This document shows, piece by piece, positions 1 through 8,507 of a stretch of DNA of 64,000 bases. The stretch's first letter is position 1; every line of letters starts with the position of its first letter. The position numbers and the translations under genes are program-made. The notes beneath the pieces were generated by a model, which searched no databases, was not told where the DNA came from, and saw only the letters and a program-made list of their open reading frames with translations. Source of the stretch: Chitinophaga pinensis (lineage in GTDB: Bacteria > Bacteroidota > Bacteroidia > NS11-12g > UBA9320); assembly GCA_945897885.1 (NCBI GenBank), contig CAMDGU010000001.1:108847-172846 (forward strand). Reading direction: 5' to 3'.

Positions 1-932
1 GAATTGCTATCGTAAACTGCAATATCGTAAATAACGCTATTTTTATCAGAGGCTTTAATACAAAAGAAGCTTTTATCGTTCCCCTTTTTATCCCAAACAA
101 ATATAGCGCCTGTGGCAGTTTGTGGATTGCGCATAGTTTGGCCTTTAAATGTAAATGTCGTCGAACTTGATGCTGTCCAATAGGTGGCTGCATAAACATT
201 CTCATGAATATCAACCTTTATATTATACACTAAAAGACCTGAATAGGGCAAAGTACTCGTCCATTCCAATTTCTTTCCTGATCTTGAAAATTTGAAAATA
301 ATATTCCTGGCACCTGAAGTGGATGAACCTATATTATTCGTACCGCTAGAATCATACACTTGTACTTGTCCAGTATAGGCATTTACAAGGTACAAATTAT
401 CATTTTTGTCAGATGCTAATATTCTTCCAACATTAAAACCGTAAAAAACGCCATCAATCAAATGGTTTCCATTTATTAATTTTCCGGTATCGTTAAATTC
501 CAAGAGATAAAATGCATAATTAGTACCCGATCCATTTCGTTTTAAAGTATCAGATCCTACCAGGATTGATGGTCCTGAGGCTGTTACAAGAACAATAAGA
601 TTACCTTTGCTATTAAATTTGGAATCAAGCGTATACAAATCCTGTCTTATTCCTTCAATAACTTTATACCACAGTACCTTACCTTCCGAATTTTGTTTTA
701 AAACCAGGCCAGATTGATAATTATTTTTAGTTACAGTAATGGATTTAAATTTTATTTGATCCTTAAAATAAAACGAAGCATATTGATTTCCGGAAGAATC
801 CACACTCAAGGATACTGGAGCCTGTATATTTTGTCCTTGAAAAAAATTAACCCACTCAAATTTTTGGGCTTGGCTGTTTATTGAAATAGCCCAAAATAGA
901 AATAGAGTAAATATATTTTTAATTCTTTCCAA
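1..932 (-). CDS. Secreted protein, beta-propeller/SBBP-like, partial (runs off the left edge)
   Basis: Reverse strand reads open from TTG at 932: LERIKNIFTLFLFWAISINSQAQKFEWVNFFQGQNIQAPVSLSVDSSGNQYASFYFKDQ..., with a signal peptide and repeated 'D..GN.Y' type motifs. Absent from the ORF track because it is partial and lacks ATG. Confidence 0.6.
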   Translation of the reverse strand, partial: MERIKNIFTLFLFWAISINSQAQKFEWVNFFQGQNIQAPVSLSVDSSGNQYASFYFKDQIKFKSITVTKNNYQSGLVLKQNSEGKVLWYKVIEGIRQDLYTLDSKFNSKGNLIVLVTASGPSILVGSDTLKRNGSGTNYAFYLLEFNDTGKLINGNHLIDGVFYGFNVGRILASDKNDNLYLVNAYTGQVQVYDSSGTNNIGSSTSGARNIIFKFSRSGKKLEWTSTLPYSGLLVYNIKVDIHENVYAATYWTASSSTTFTFKGQTMRNPQTATGAIFVWDKKGNDKSFFCIKASDKNSVIYDIAVYDSN

Positions 933-1122
933 GCTAAAAGGATAGTGGTTTAAAATCTGGCTTCCTGTTTTTCAAATATAAGGTTATTTTTTGATGACAT
1001 AAAAGTGAGATTTTACAACCATATTTTTTGAATTATTATAACACTTTTCCAACCTTTTAGTTTTAATATTCGTATTTAGTTGTAAAAGAATAATAACTAT
1101 GAAGTATTCTCAAATAAAAATT

Positions 1123-1130
1123 TACTTTTG
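1123..1130 (+). promoter_or_regulatory. Bacteroidota -7 promoter element TActTTTG upstream of riboswitch
   Basis: TACTTTTG matches the TAnnTTTG consensus, just 5' of the riboswitch. Confidence 0.4.
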
Positions 1131-1149
1131 CCATTGATTTTGGGTTTGG

Positions 1150-1345
1150 CATTTTAGCAAATGCTGAATTAAAAGGGAATCCGGTGAAAATCCGGAACAT
1201 TGCCCGATGCTGTAAGCTCCGTCAATGTTTTTTACATTCAAAGCCACTGATTTATTACCGTTGCTTTAAAGCAACGGCAAAAGATTGGGAAGGCAGTAAA
1301 AAACAGGAGTAAGTCAGAAAACCTACCACAATCAAACATATTTTA
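1150..1345 (+). ncRNA. Cobalamin (B12) riboswitch
   Basis: AAAAGGGAAUCCGGUGAAAAUCCGGAACAUUGCCCGAUGCUGUAAGCUC ... AGCCACUG ... UUGGGAAGGC ... AGGAGUAAGUCAGAAAACCUACC: canonical conserved core with the AGCCACUG B12-box-like segment. Confidence 0.93.
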
Positions 1346-1504
1346 GAAGCTTTCGGGAACAAAAGCTGAAAAGGTCTGATACTTTGTATTATTAGTCTTT
1401 TTTGGATTTTAGTTAGCTAAAGCAGTTATTAGGTTAATGAGTTATCAAGTTATTTTAAACTCACCCTCTAATTACGCAATAAATAATAACTTAATAATAA
1501 AAAA

Positions 1505-3163
1505 ATGTATAAATCAATTTTAACTCTTTTAGTAATTGTGGCTTTTTGTATCTCTGCATTGGCACAAAATGAAATGCGTACCAATGTGTCAACCTTTGAT
1601 GTGATTCCATTAAAGTCAAATGGATATTACAATGGTAGCGACCTGAAAGGTGGCTTTTGGAACGGACATTTTGAGTATAAAAATACTTATGACACCGCAT
1701 GGAAAGTATGGACGGGAATATCAGTTTCGAATATGACAGATACGATTACTAATAGTTTTACCAATGAATATAGTAGTATAACTGGTGGTGGAATTAATGG
1801 TACAAAAAATTATGCGGTTTGTTTTTTAGGAGGAACTATAGTACCTGAAAAAACTACCAAACTAACAGGATTTTATGTAACCAACACCACTTATGCCTAT
1901 AAAACAATTAAAGCAGGTTCGGCATTTTCTAAAAAGTTTGGAGGAACTTCAGGAAACGATAAAGATTGGTATAGACTAAAGGTGATAAGCTATTCGGGAG
2001 CCAATAAATCAGATTCTATGTTGTTTTATTTAGCCGATTTTCAGAATGATGATAATTCAAAGGATTATATTTTGAATAAATGGACGTGGGTTGATTTAGG
2101 AAATTTTAAAGCCTCTGACAGTTTAATTCTTTCGTTCGAATCCAGTGATGTGGGGTCATTTGGCATTAATACACCAACTTATGTAGCTATTGATGATTTT
2201 AATGCCGTCGCTTCTACAGATTTAAATATGAACCCGGGGTTATTTTTTAATAATTCTGAATTTTTTACAAAAGGCAATGTTTGGGATGGGCAAAATGATA
2301 CTTCAGGAGGTTTTGCATATGGTAAATTGTATTTTGAAAACAGCTACAACACACAATGGGGGTCGTTTAGTGGTTGGGCAGTTAGCAAAAATATTGATAC
2401 CACAAAATCGGGATATGATGCACAATACAGTGCAATAACTGCCAACGGGGCAAGTACAAAATTTTATAAGGATAGCAGTTTTGCCGTTTCTTACGGGCGA
2501 AGCGTTATTCGTTTGCCATATAAACGAGGAGGTTGGCCAGTAACCTACTTTAGATTTTCATACACGAATAATACGTATACCTATAAATCAATGAAATATG
2601 GAGATGGATTTAGTAAAAAATTTGGCGGACCAATGGGAACCGAGCCCGATTTTTTAAGACTATTTGTTATCGGTTATGACGATAACAATATTCCGGTAGA
2701 TACTTTGGGATTGGATGATATGAATGATGAAATGGCTTTGGCAGATTTTAGGATGAACCGAAGCTATTTAAATAAAAACTGGACTCCTTACATTAGCCGT
2801 GGATTTAAAAAGAACATTGTTCGTATGGAGTTTCAATTAGAATCAACCGATGTAGGTACTTTTGGAATGAATACCCCGGCCTATTTTTGTTTGGATAATT
2901 TATTCGAAGTTCCTATTGAATCAGTTAGTAAATCGGATAAGGGAATGATAAAGGTTTATCCTAATCCGGCTTCAAATTTTATTATTGCTGATGTTCAAAA
3001 TGCGCAAGCTTATGAAATAATAGACCTTGCCGGTCGCCAATTTTTAGTAAATGAAAATCCTGATTCTAATAAAATTGATATTTCAGAATTGCCCAATGGT
3101 ATTTATTGCTTAAAGGTAAAGGCCAATGAAAGGATATATACTTCTAGGTTTGTAAAGTTGTAA
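1505..3163 (+). CDS. Tandem DUF4465-domain protein with T9SS C-terminal sorting domain; candidate secreted cobalamin-binding protein
   Basis: Two copies of the pattern TNTTYAYK..GxxFSKKFGG...D(W/F)xRL...LADF...W...L......ESTDVGxFGxNTPxYxxxDN, signal peptide MYKSILTLLVIVAFCISALAQ, C-term KVYPNPASNFIIADV...SRFVKL; directly downstream of the B12 riboswitch. Confidence 0.88.
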   Translation: MYKSILTLLVIVAFCISALAQNEMRTNVSTFDVIPLKSNGYYNGSDLKGGFWNGHFEYKNTYDTAWKVWTGISVSNMTDTITNSFTNEYSSITGGGINGTKNYAVCFLGGTIVPEKTTKLTGFYVTNTTYAYKTIKAGSAFSKKFGGTSGNDKDWYRLKVISYSGANKSDSMLFYLADFQNDDNSKDYILNKWTWVDLGNFKASDSLILSFESSDVGSFGINTPTYVAIDDFNAVASTDLNMNPGLFFNNSEFFTKGNVWDGQNDTSGGFAYGKLYFENSYNTQWGSFSGWAVSKNIDTTKSGYDAQYSAITANGASTKFYKDSSFAVSYGRSVIRLPYKRGGWPVTYFRFSYTNNTYTYKSMKYGDGFSKKFGGPMGTEPDFLRLFVIGYDDNNIPVDTLGLDDMNDEMALADFRMNRSYLNKNWTPYISRGFKKNIVRMEFQLESTDVGTFGMNTPAYFCLDNLFEVPIESVSKSDKGMIKVYPNPASNFIIADVQNAQAYEIIDLAGRQFLVNENPDSNKIDISELPNGIYCLKVKANERIYTSRFVKL

Positions 3164-3191
3164 GCTATTTCAGAGTTTGTAATTTCGAGGT

Positions 3192-3242
3192 ACGAGGAAT
3201 CTCAGCTCCTTAGATTAGATTCCTCCTATCGTCGGAATGACA
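3192..3242. repeat. Dispersed intergenic repeat (GTCATTCCGACg..GGAGGAATCT family)
   Basis: gaggaatctcagctccttagattagattcctcctatcgtcggaatgaca; related copies at about 54244 and 57541. Confidence 0.6.
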
Positions 3243-3273
3243 AAAACAAAAATAAATTTAGCATTACATAAGT

Positions 3274-3281
3274 TACCTTTG
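3274..3281 (+). promoter_or_regulatory. Bacteroidota -7 promoter element TACCTTTG
   Basis: TAnnTTTG motif immediately upstream of the 3290 ORF. Confidence 0.4.
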
Positions 3282-3289
3282 CCACCGAT

Positions 3290-5113
3290 TTGAAAAATAT
3301 TCGTTACCTCTTTTCGTTTTCCAATAAGTTTCCGATGCACAGGCTTAGGTTTGCAAGCTTCAATATTCTTGCATCCTTGTTTGGAGCCTTTTCCATCATG
3401 ACGGTGGTACCTTTTTTACAAATTATTTTTAATTTAAATCCATCATCAGCCAATCAAAAACCATCTTTGGCCGGCCAAGTGGGTTTGGTAAATGAGGCAA
3501 ATGCCTGGCTAAAGTTGCAAATTATAGAATGGGGAAGTTTTTATTCGCTTGTATTTTTTTCCTGCATGCTGGTTGTTATGTTTTTGCTAAAAAATTTAAG
3601 CTTGTTCATAGCATTTACCGGGTTATCACACATGCGGGCCGGAATATCAAGTCATTTGCGTGAGCTTATGTTTCACAAACTTTTAAAACTTCCAATGAGT
3701 TTTTATTCTTCTGAACGAAAGGGGGATTTAATAACCCGCGCTACCAACGATGTTCGCGAAGTTGAATGGAGTTTTATAGGTGTTTTGGAAATGGTTTTAA
3801 AACATCCGTTTATGCTGCTTATTCCCTTTGGTTTGTTGTTTTATATCAGTTGGCAACTCACTCTTTTTGTTTTAATAGTATTGCCAATAAGCGGTTATGT
3901 TATAAGCCGGCTTGCAAAAAAATTGAAAAAAGCAGCCCGTTTGGGAACTGAAAAATTGGGAGATGTAATTTCTCAATTTGAAGAAACCTTGGGTGGAATA
4001 AAAATTATTAAAGCTTTTAATGCAGAGGGAAAAAGTTCATCCCATTTTGACGAAAAGAACAACGACCATTTTCGATTAACAAAAAAAGTTTTGAAACGGG
4101 AGTATGCTGCATCTCCTCTTAGTGAGTTTATGGGTTCCATTGTTATGTCATCAATTTTAGTATTTGCTGGAAGATTAATTTTAAACAATAATTTTGGGTT
4201 AAGTGGTGAAATGTTCATTATGTACATTGCTATGTTTAGCCAGTTAATACCCCCGGCAAAGGCTTTGAGCGAAAGTTATTTCAGACTCGAAAAAGGAATG
4301 GCATCTATGGAAAGAATTAATGAGGTGCTTCAGGCCGAGGATGGTATTCATGAAATGCCTGATACGTTAGAAGTTCAAGATTTTAAAGAGAGCATTGTTT
4401 TTAAGAATGTTTCATTTCACTACAATCCGGGAACTCCAATTCTTAAAGAAATTAATTTAGTTATTCATAAAGGAGAAAAAGTAGCATTGGTTGGAAGTTC
4501 CGGAGCAGGAAAGTCTACTTTGGCTGATTTGGTATTGCGGTTTCATGACCCGGTTTCAGGTGAAATTCTTTATGACGGTGTAGATATTAAAAAAATGTCG
4601 CTAAGAGGGTATCGAAATAAACTCGCGGTTGTTACCCAAGAGCCAATATTATTTAATGATAGTGTGGAAAGTAATTTAAAGTTAGGGAATCCTTATGCTA
4701 CCGATGAGCAAATGATAGAGGTCGCCAAACAAGCCAATGCCCATTCATTTATTGAACCTTTGGAAGACGGTTATCAATCCATAGTGGGGGAGAGGGGAGG
4801 CAAACTTTCGGGTGGACAAAAGCAACGATTAACCATAGCACGAGCTATACTTAGTAATCCTGAAATACTTGTATTAGATGAGGCCACTTCCGCTTTGGAT
4901 TCAGAATCAGAAAAACTAGTGAATGATGCCCTTGAAAAATTGATGGAGAATCGCACCTCTATAATTATTGCTCACCGATTAAGCACTATTCAAAATGCTG
5001 ATAAAATAGTAGTGATGGAACATGGAAGAATAGTAGAAATAGGAACACATACCGATTTAATAAAGAAAGAAGGGATTTATTATTCGTTGTATAAGCTGCA
5101 AAGTTTGGGGTAA
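3290..5113 (+). CDS. ABC transporter ATP-binding/permease protein (MsbA-like half transporter)
   Basis: TM domain plus Walker A GSSGAGKST, signature LSGGQKQR, Walker B ILVLDEATSALD; TTG start. Confidence 0.93.
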   Translation: MKNIRYLFSFSNKFPMHRLRFASFNILASLFGAFSIMTVVPFLQIIFNLNPSSANQKPSLAGQVGLVNEANAWLKLQIIEWGSFYSLVFFSCMLVVMFLLKNLSLFIAFTGLSHMRAGISSHLRELMFHKLLKLPMSFYSSERKGDLITRATNDVREVEWSFIGVLEMVLKHPFMLLIPFGLLFYISWQLTLFVLIVLPISGYVISRLAKKLKKAARLGTEKLGDVISQFEETLGGIKIIKAFNAEGKSSSHFDEKNNDHFRLTKKVLKREYAASPLSEFMGSIVMSSILVFAGRLILNNNFGLSGEMFIMYIAMFSQLIPPAKALSESYFRLEKGMASMERINEVLQAEDGIHEMPDTLEVQDFKESIVFKNVSFHYNPGTPILKEINLVIHKGEKVALVGSSGAGKSTLADLVLRFHDPVSGEILYDGVDIKKMSLRGYRNKLAVVTQEPILFNDSVESNLKLGNPYATDEQMIEVAKQANAHSFIEPLEDGYQSIVGERGGKLSGGQKQRLTIARAILSNPEILVLDEATSALDSESEKLVNDALEKLMENRTSIIIAHRLSTIQNADKIVVMEHGRIVEIGTHTDLIKKEGIYYSLYKLQSLG

Positions 5114-5121
5114 GAGTTTCT

Positions 5122-6567
5122 CTATCCCCTCGCTCTGTTCAGCCTGTCATTTATTGCCGGTCCCAATCCATTGGGAGGGAAATTTTCCGTAATAATTAGT
5201 TCCAAATTTAAATTATCCAGCTCACGCATGGCAGCAAAAAGATTATGTGCTGCTTCTTCCGTTGATTTATTTTGAGATAATACTCTTTGGTTTTCTATAG
5301 GTAAAAAAACAAATGGGGCATGGAATGTAATGGATCCAGTTTTTGTAATATCAATTGTGTTAAAATCAATTTCGGTGATAAGTTTTAAAGGCGTACGGGT
5401 GGCATAATGCTTATCCAATTGCCCGGGTGAATTGGGTTTAGAATGGGAGGCTATATTTAGAGAAACTTTCCCTATGCAGTTTTCAATAGCTTCAATACTT
5501 AATCCCCCAAGTCTCAAAATGGTCGCATTTTCTTCGTCTTCAAACATAACAATCGTAGATTCAAGACCAACTTCGCATGGTCCTCCATCCAATATATAGG
5601 AAACTTTATCTCCTAATTGTTCTTTCACATGCTTTGCTGTGGTTGGGCTTACATATCCAAAAGGGTTAGCACTGGGAGCTGCCAATGGAAAAGGAAGTTG
5701 TTTTAATAAATTTAACGTTAGGGGATGATTGGGAACTCGCAATCCTACGAATTGTAAACCTGAGGTAACCATGTCGGAAATTATTTCGCTTTTGGGCAGT
5801 ATTAGCGTTAAAGGTCCAGGCCAGAAGGCTTCCGCAAGTTTGTGTGCTTTTTCAGAAAATGAGGTTGTGTACTTACCTACTTCCTTTATGTCAGAAATAT
5901 GAACTATTAACGGATCAAAAAATGGACGGTTTTTAATTTTAAAACTATCAGTAACAGCTTCTTCGTTCAGAGCATTAGCTGCCAATCCGTAAACCGTTTC
6001 CGTTGGGATGGCTACAACATTACCTAACATTAGCAAACGAACTGCTAAACTTATTTGAGAAGTTTCATCTTTTGGCTCTAACTGTTGGTTTGCAGGGATT
6101 AGTATCGGGGTAATGTCTGAATTTAGGTGGTCTTCACTTGCTTCAAAATTATCAGAATTTTGTGTCAAAGCCTTGTCCCCCTTCGAAGGGGGTTGGGGGA
6201 TGATTTTATCACCATTAATCCAGTTTTCAATTCTTAATCCTACATTATGAATGTCGTTCATTACCTCTTCATCCTTAAATCTTAAAATGGAATACCCTAA
6301 TTCATTTAGCCTTTTCTCCCTTACATTATCTTTAATATAAATTTTTTCAATACCATGCGAACAACCATCTACCTCAATAATCAACTTTAAATCTCTACAA
6401 AAAAAATCAGCAATGTATTTGTCTATTGACCTTTGTCTTAAAAACGAAAAACCTTGCATTTGTTTGTTTCTTAGCAATTCGCACCACAATCTTACTTCAG
6501 CTTTAGTGCTGTGGTTTCGATGCGATTGGGCAAACTTTTTTAGGTTCTTGTTGTAATGGTGAAACAT
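5122..6567 (-). CDS. DUF559 endonuclease-like domain fused to L-threonylcarbamoyladenylate synthase (YrdC/Sua5)
   Basis: N-term DUF559 (TKAEVRLWCELLRNKQMQGFSFLRQRSIDKYIADFFCRDLKLIIEVDG.SH...LNELGYSILRFKDEEV); repeat-encoded linker IIPQPPSKGDKAL; C-term YrdC (VVAIPTETVYGLAANAL...KNRPFFDPLIVHI...FWPGPLTLIL...PLAAPSANPFGYVSPTTA). Confidence 0.85.
   Translation of the reverse strand: MFHHYNKNLKKFAQSHRNHSTKAEVRLWCELLRNKQMQGFSFLRQRSIDKYIADFFCRDLKLIIEVDGCSHGIEKIYIKDNVREKRLNELGYSILRFKDEEVMNDIHNVGLRIENWINGDKIIPQPPSKGDKALTQNSDNFEASEDHLNSDITPILIPANQQLEPKDETSQISLAVRLLMLGNVVAIPTETVYGLAANALNEEAVTDSFKIKNRPFFDPLIVHISDIKEVGKYTTSFSEKAHKLAEAFWPGPLTLILPKSEIISDMVTSGLQFVGLRVPNHPLTLNLLKQLPFPLAAPSANPFGYVSPTTAKHVKEQLGDKVSYILDGGPCEVGLESTIVMFEDEENATILRLGGLSIEAIENCIGKVSLNIASHSKPNSPGQLDKHYATRTPLKLITEIDFNTIDITKTGSITFHAPFVFLPIENQRVLSQNKSTEEAAHNLFAAMRELDNLNLELIITENFPPNGLGPAINDRLNRARG
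6175..6202 (+). repeat. GGGGG-type palindromic repeat, inside the fusion ORF
   Basis: gtcccccttcgaagggggttgggggatg. Confidence 0.75.
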
Positions 6568-6584
6568 TGGTCGGGGAGGAAACG

Positions 6585-6612
6585 CATCCCCCTGCCCCCT
6601 TCCAAGGGGGAC
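6585..6612 (-). repeat. GGGGG-type palindromic repeat, inverted relative to the 6175 copy
   Basis: catccccctgcccccttccaagggggac; its reverse complement matches the 6175 copy at all but a few positions. Confidence 0.75.
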
Positions 6613-6655
6613 GGCTGACGCATGAATAAATGAGACTGAGACAATTCCTAATTGA

Positions 6656-8020
6656 TTAAGTTCCTTTTCTCTTTAAGCTAAACTTCTCAATCTTATTGTA
6701 AAGATGGCTGCGTTGAATATCAATTTCCTGAGCTGTTTTGGCTACATTCCAAGCATTTTTCCTCAGCTTAGTATCAATAAAAACTTGTTCAGCAAAGTCT
6801 TTAAAATCTTGAAATTTTTCATATTGATTAACGATGTCTTCAAGATTTACAGATTTACCACCCATTGGGTTTGCAAAATTTATAATATCTGTTTCCGTTA
6901 TTTTATCACCACAAAGTATAACCAAACGCTCGATTACGTTTCTAAGCTCCCGAATGTTTCCACTCCAGGTTATGTTTTTTAACTCATTCATTGCTCCTGA
7001 AGTCAACTGTTTGCGGGGCATAGCGTTTTCTTCGCATATATCCGAAACAAATTTTTCTGCTAATAATGGAATGTCTTCTGTGCGTTCATTTAAGCTAGGT
7101 ACGTGAATTAAGATAACACTTAATCTGTGATATAAATCTTCTCTAAAATTGCCGGCATCTATTTCTTTTCGCAAATCTTTATTGGTAGCGGCAATTATTC
7201 TTACATTTACTTCTATTTCCTTCTCACCACCTACTCTTGTTATTTTATTTTCCTGCAAAGCCCTTAAAACTTTGGCTTGTGCCGAAAGACTCATATCGCC
7301 TATTTCATCCAAAAATATAGTTCCACCATCTGCTCTTTCAAATTGTCCAATTCGTTGTTTTATAGCAGAAGTAAAAGCTCCTTTCTCATGACCGAATAAT
7401 TCACTCTCTATCAATTCGGCGGGTATGGCAGCACAGTTTACCTCTACCATTTGCATGTTTGAGCGATTACTTTTTTCGTGAAGCCATCTTGCAACCAATT
7501 CCTTTCCGGTACCATTTTGGCCGGTTATCATAACACGGGCATCAGTTGGGGCAACTTTTTCAATGGTTTGTTTTATTTTTATAATTGCCGGTGAATCACC
7601 AATAATTTCCCGGGTTTTTGAAATTTTACGTTTTAATACTTTGGTTTCAATAACCAAATTATTTTTTTCGCAAGCATTTCTTACAGTGATTAAAAGTTTG
7701 TTTAAATCTGGTGGTTTGGCGATAAAATCATAGGCTCCACGTTTGGTAGCTTCTAATGCAGTTTCTATGGTTCCATGTCCTGAAATCATAATAAACGAAA
7801 CATCGTCAGCCACCCCTTTTACTCTTTCCAAAAGTTCAAGGCCATCAATTTTTGGCATTTTTATGTCGCAAATTGCTACATCATACTCTGTTTTGCGGAG
7901 CATGTCCAAGGCTTGCGCACCATCTTCAGCTACATCTATTTCATAGCCTTCATAGGTAAGTATTTCTTTTAGCGTTTCCCGAATACTGGCTTCGTCGTCT
8001 ACTATTAATATTCTTGACAT
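6656..8020 (-). CDS. Sigma-54-dependent response regulator (NtrC family)
   Basis: Receiver domain (ILIVDDEASIRETL...VAICDIKMPKIDG) plus AAA+ with GQNGTGKELVARWLH, ELFGHEKGAFTSA, GGTIFLDEIGDMS. Confidence 0.95.
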   Translation of the reverse strand: MSRILIVDDEASIRETLKEILTYEGYEIDVAEDGAQALDMLRKTEYDVAICDIKMPKIDGLELLERVKGVADDVSFIMISGHGTIETALEATKRGAYDFIAKPPDLNKLLITVRNACEKNNLVIETKVLKRKISKTREIIGDSPAIIKIKQTIEKVAPTDARVMITGQNGTGKELVARWLHEKSNRSNMQMVEVNCAAIPAELIESELFGHEKGAFTSAIKQRIGQFERADGGTIFLDEIGDMSLSAQAKVLRALQENKITRVGGEKEIEVNVRIIAATNKDLRKEIDAGNFREDLYHRLSVILIHVPSLNERTEDIPLLAEKFVSDICEENAMPRKQLTSGAMNELKNITWSGNIRELRNVIERLVILCGDKITETDIINFANPMGGKSVNLEDIVNQYEKFQDFKDFAEQVFIDTKLRKNAWNVAKTAQEIDIQRSHLYNKIEKFSLKRKGT

Positions 8021-8049
8021 TTTATTTTTATTCTATTTATTCAAAAAAA

Positions 8050-8434
8050 GTGCAAACCGATAAGCCGGGTTCTGTATCTTAACCTTTCGGTTACGATGCC
8101 TGTCATTTATCTATGCGACCTACCCTCCTTGTCTTTAACCATTACTGGCTAAATAGGGCGAGCAACCCTAAATACACGGTTTACATGGTCTTACAACGCA
8201 TAAGGTTTTTTCCAACCATACATCACTGCAAGTTGCGTGGGCTCTTACTCCGCGTTTTCATCTTTTCCTTTGTTTCTTGCGAAACGCAGGTAGTCATTTT
8301 CTGTAACACTTTCTGTTTTCGGATTTTATCCCGAAACCTTTCATTTCTAAAAGTATGCTGCTCTGTGTTGCCCGGACTTTCCTCCCTCAATAATGCCTAA
8401 ACATTACCAAAAGCGACAGGCTGGTTTGCAGAGC
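8050..8434 (-). ncRNA. rnpB: RNase P RNA component (bacterial class A)
   Basis: Reverse strand contains GGGAGGAAAGTCCGGGCAACACAGAGCAGCATAC near the 5' end, GGGTAGGTCGCATAGATAAATGACAGGC and CAGAACCCGGCTTATCGG at the 3' end; no credible ORF. Confidence 0.93.
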
Positions 8435-8507
8435 AAAATTATAAATAAATGTATAATTTAAAAGACAAATGTGAAATAAATCTGAAAACTTTTTGTTAAT
8501 CTGATTT

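Noticed and set aside
6704-7946. Several + strand ORFs (60-92 aa) opposite the NtrC-family regulator
   Set aside because: Antisense to a well-conserved gene, with no recognisable domains; typical shadow ORFs.
8113-8400. 95-aa + strand ORF at the rnpB locus
   Set aside because: It lies opposite RNase P RNA, whose conserved core is clear on the minus strand.
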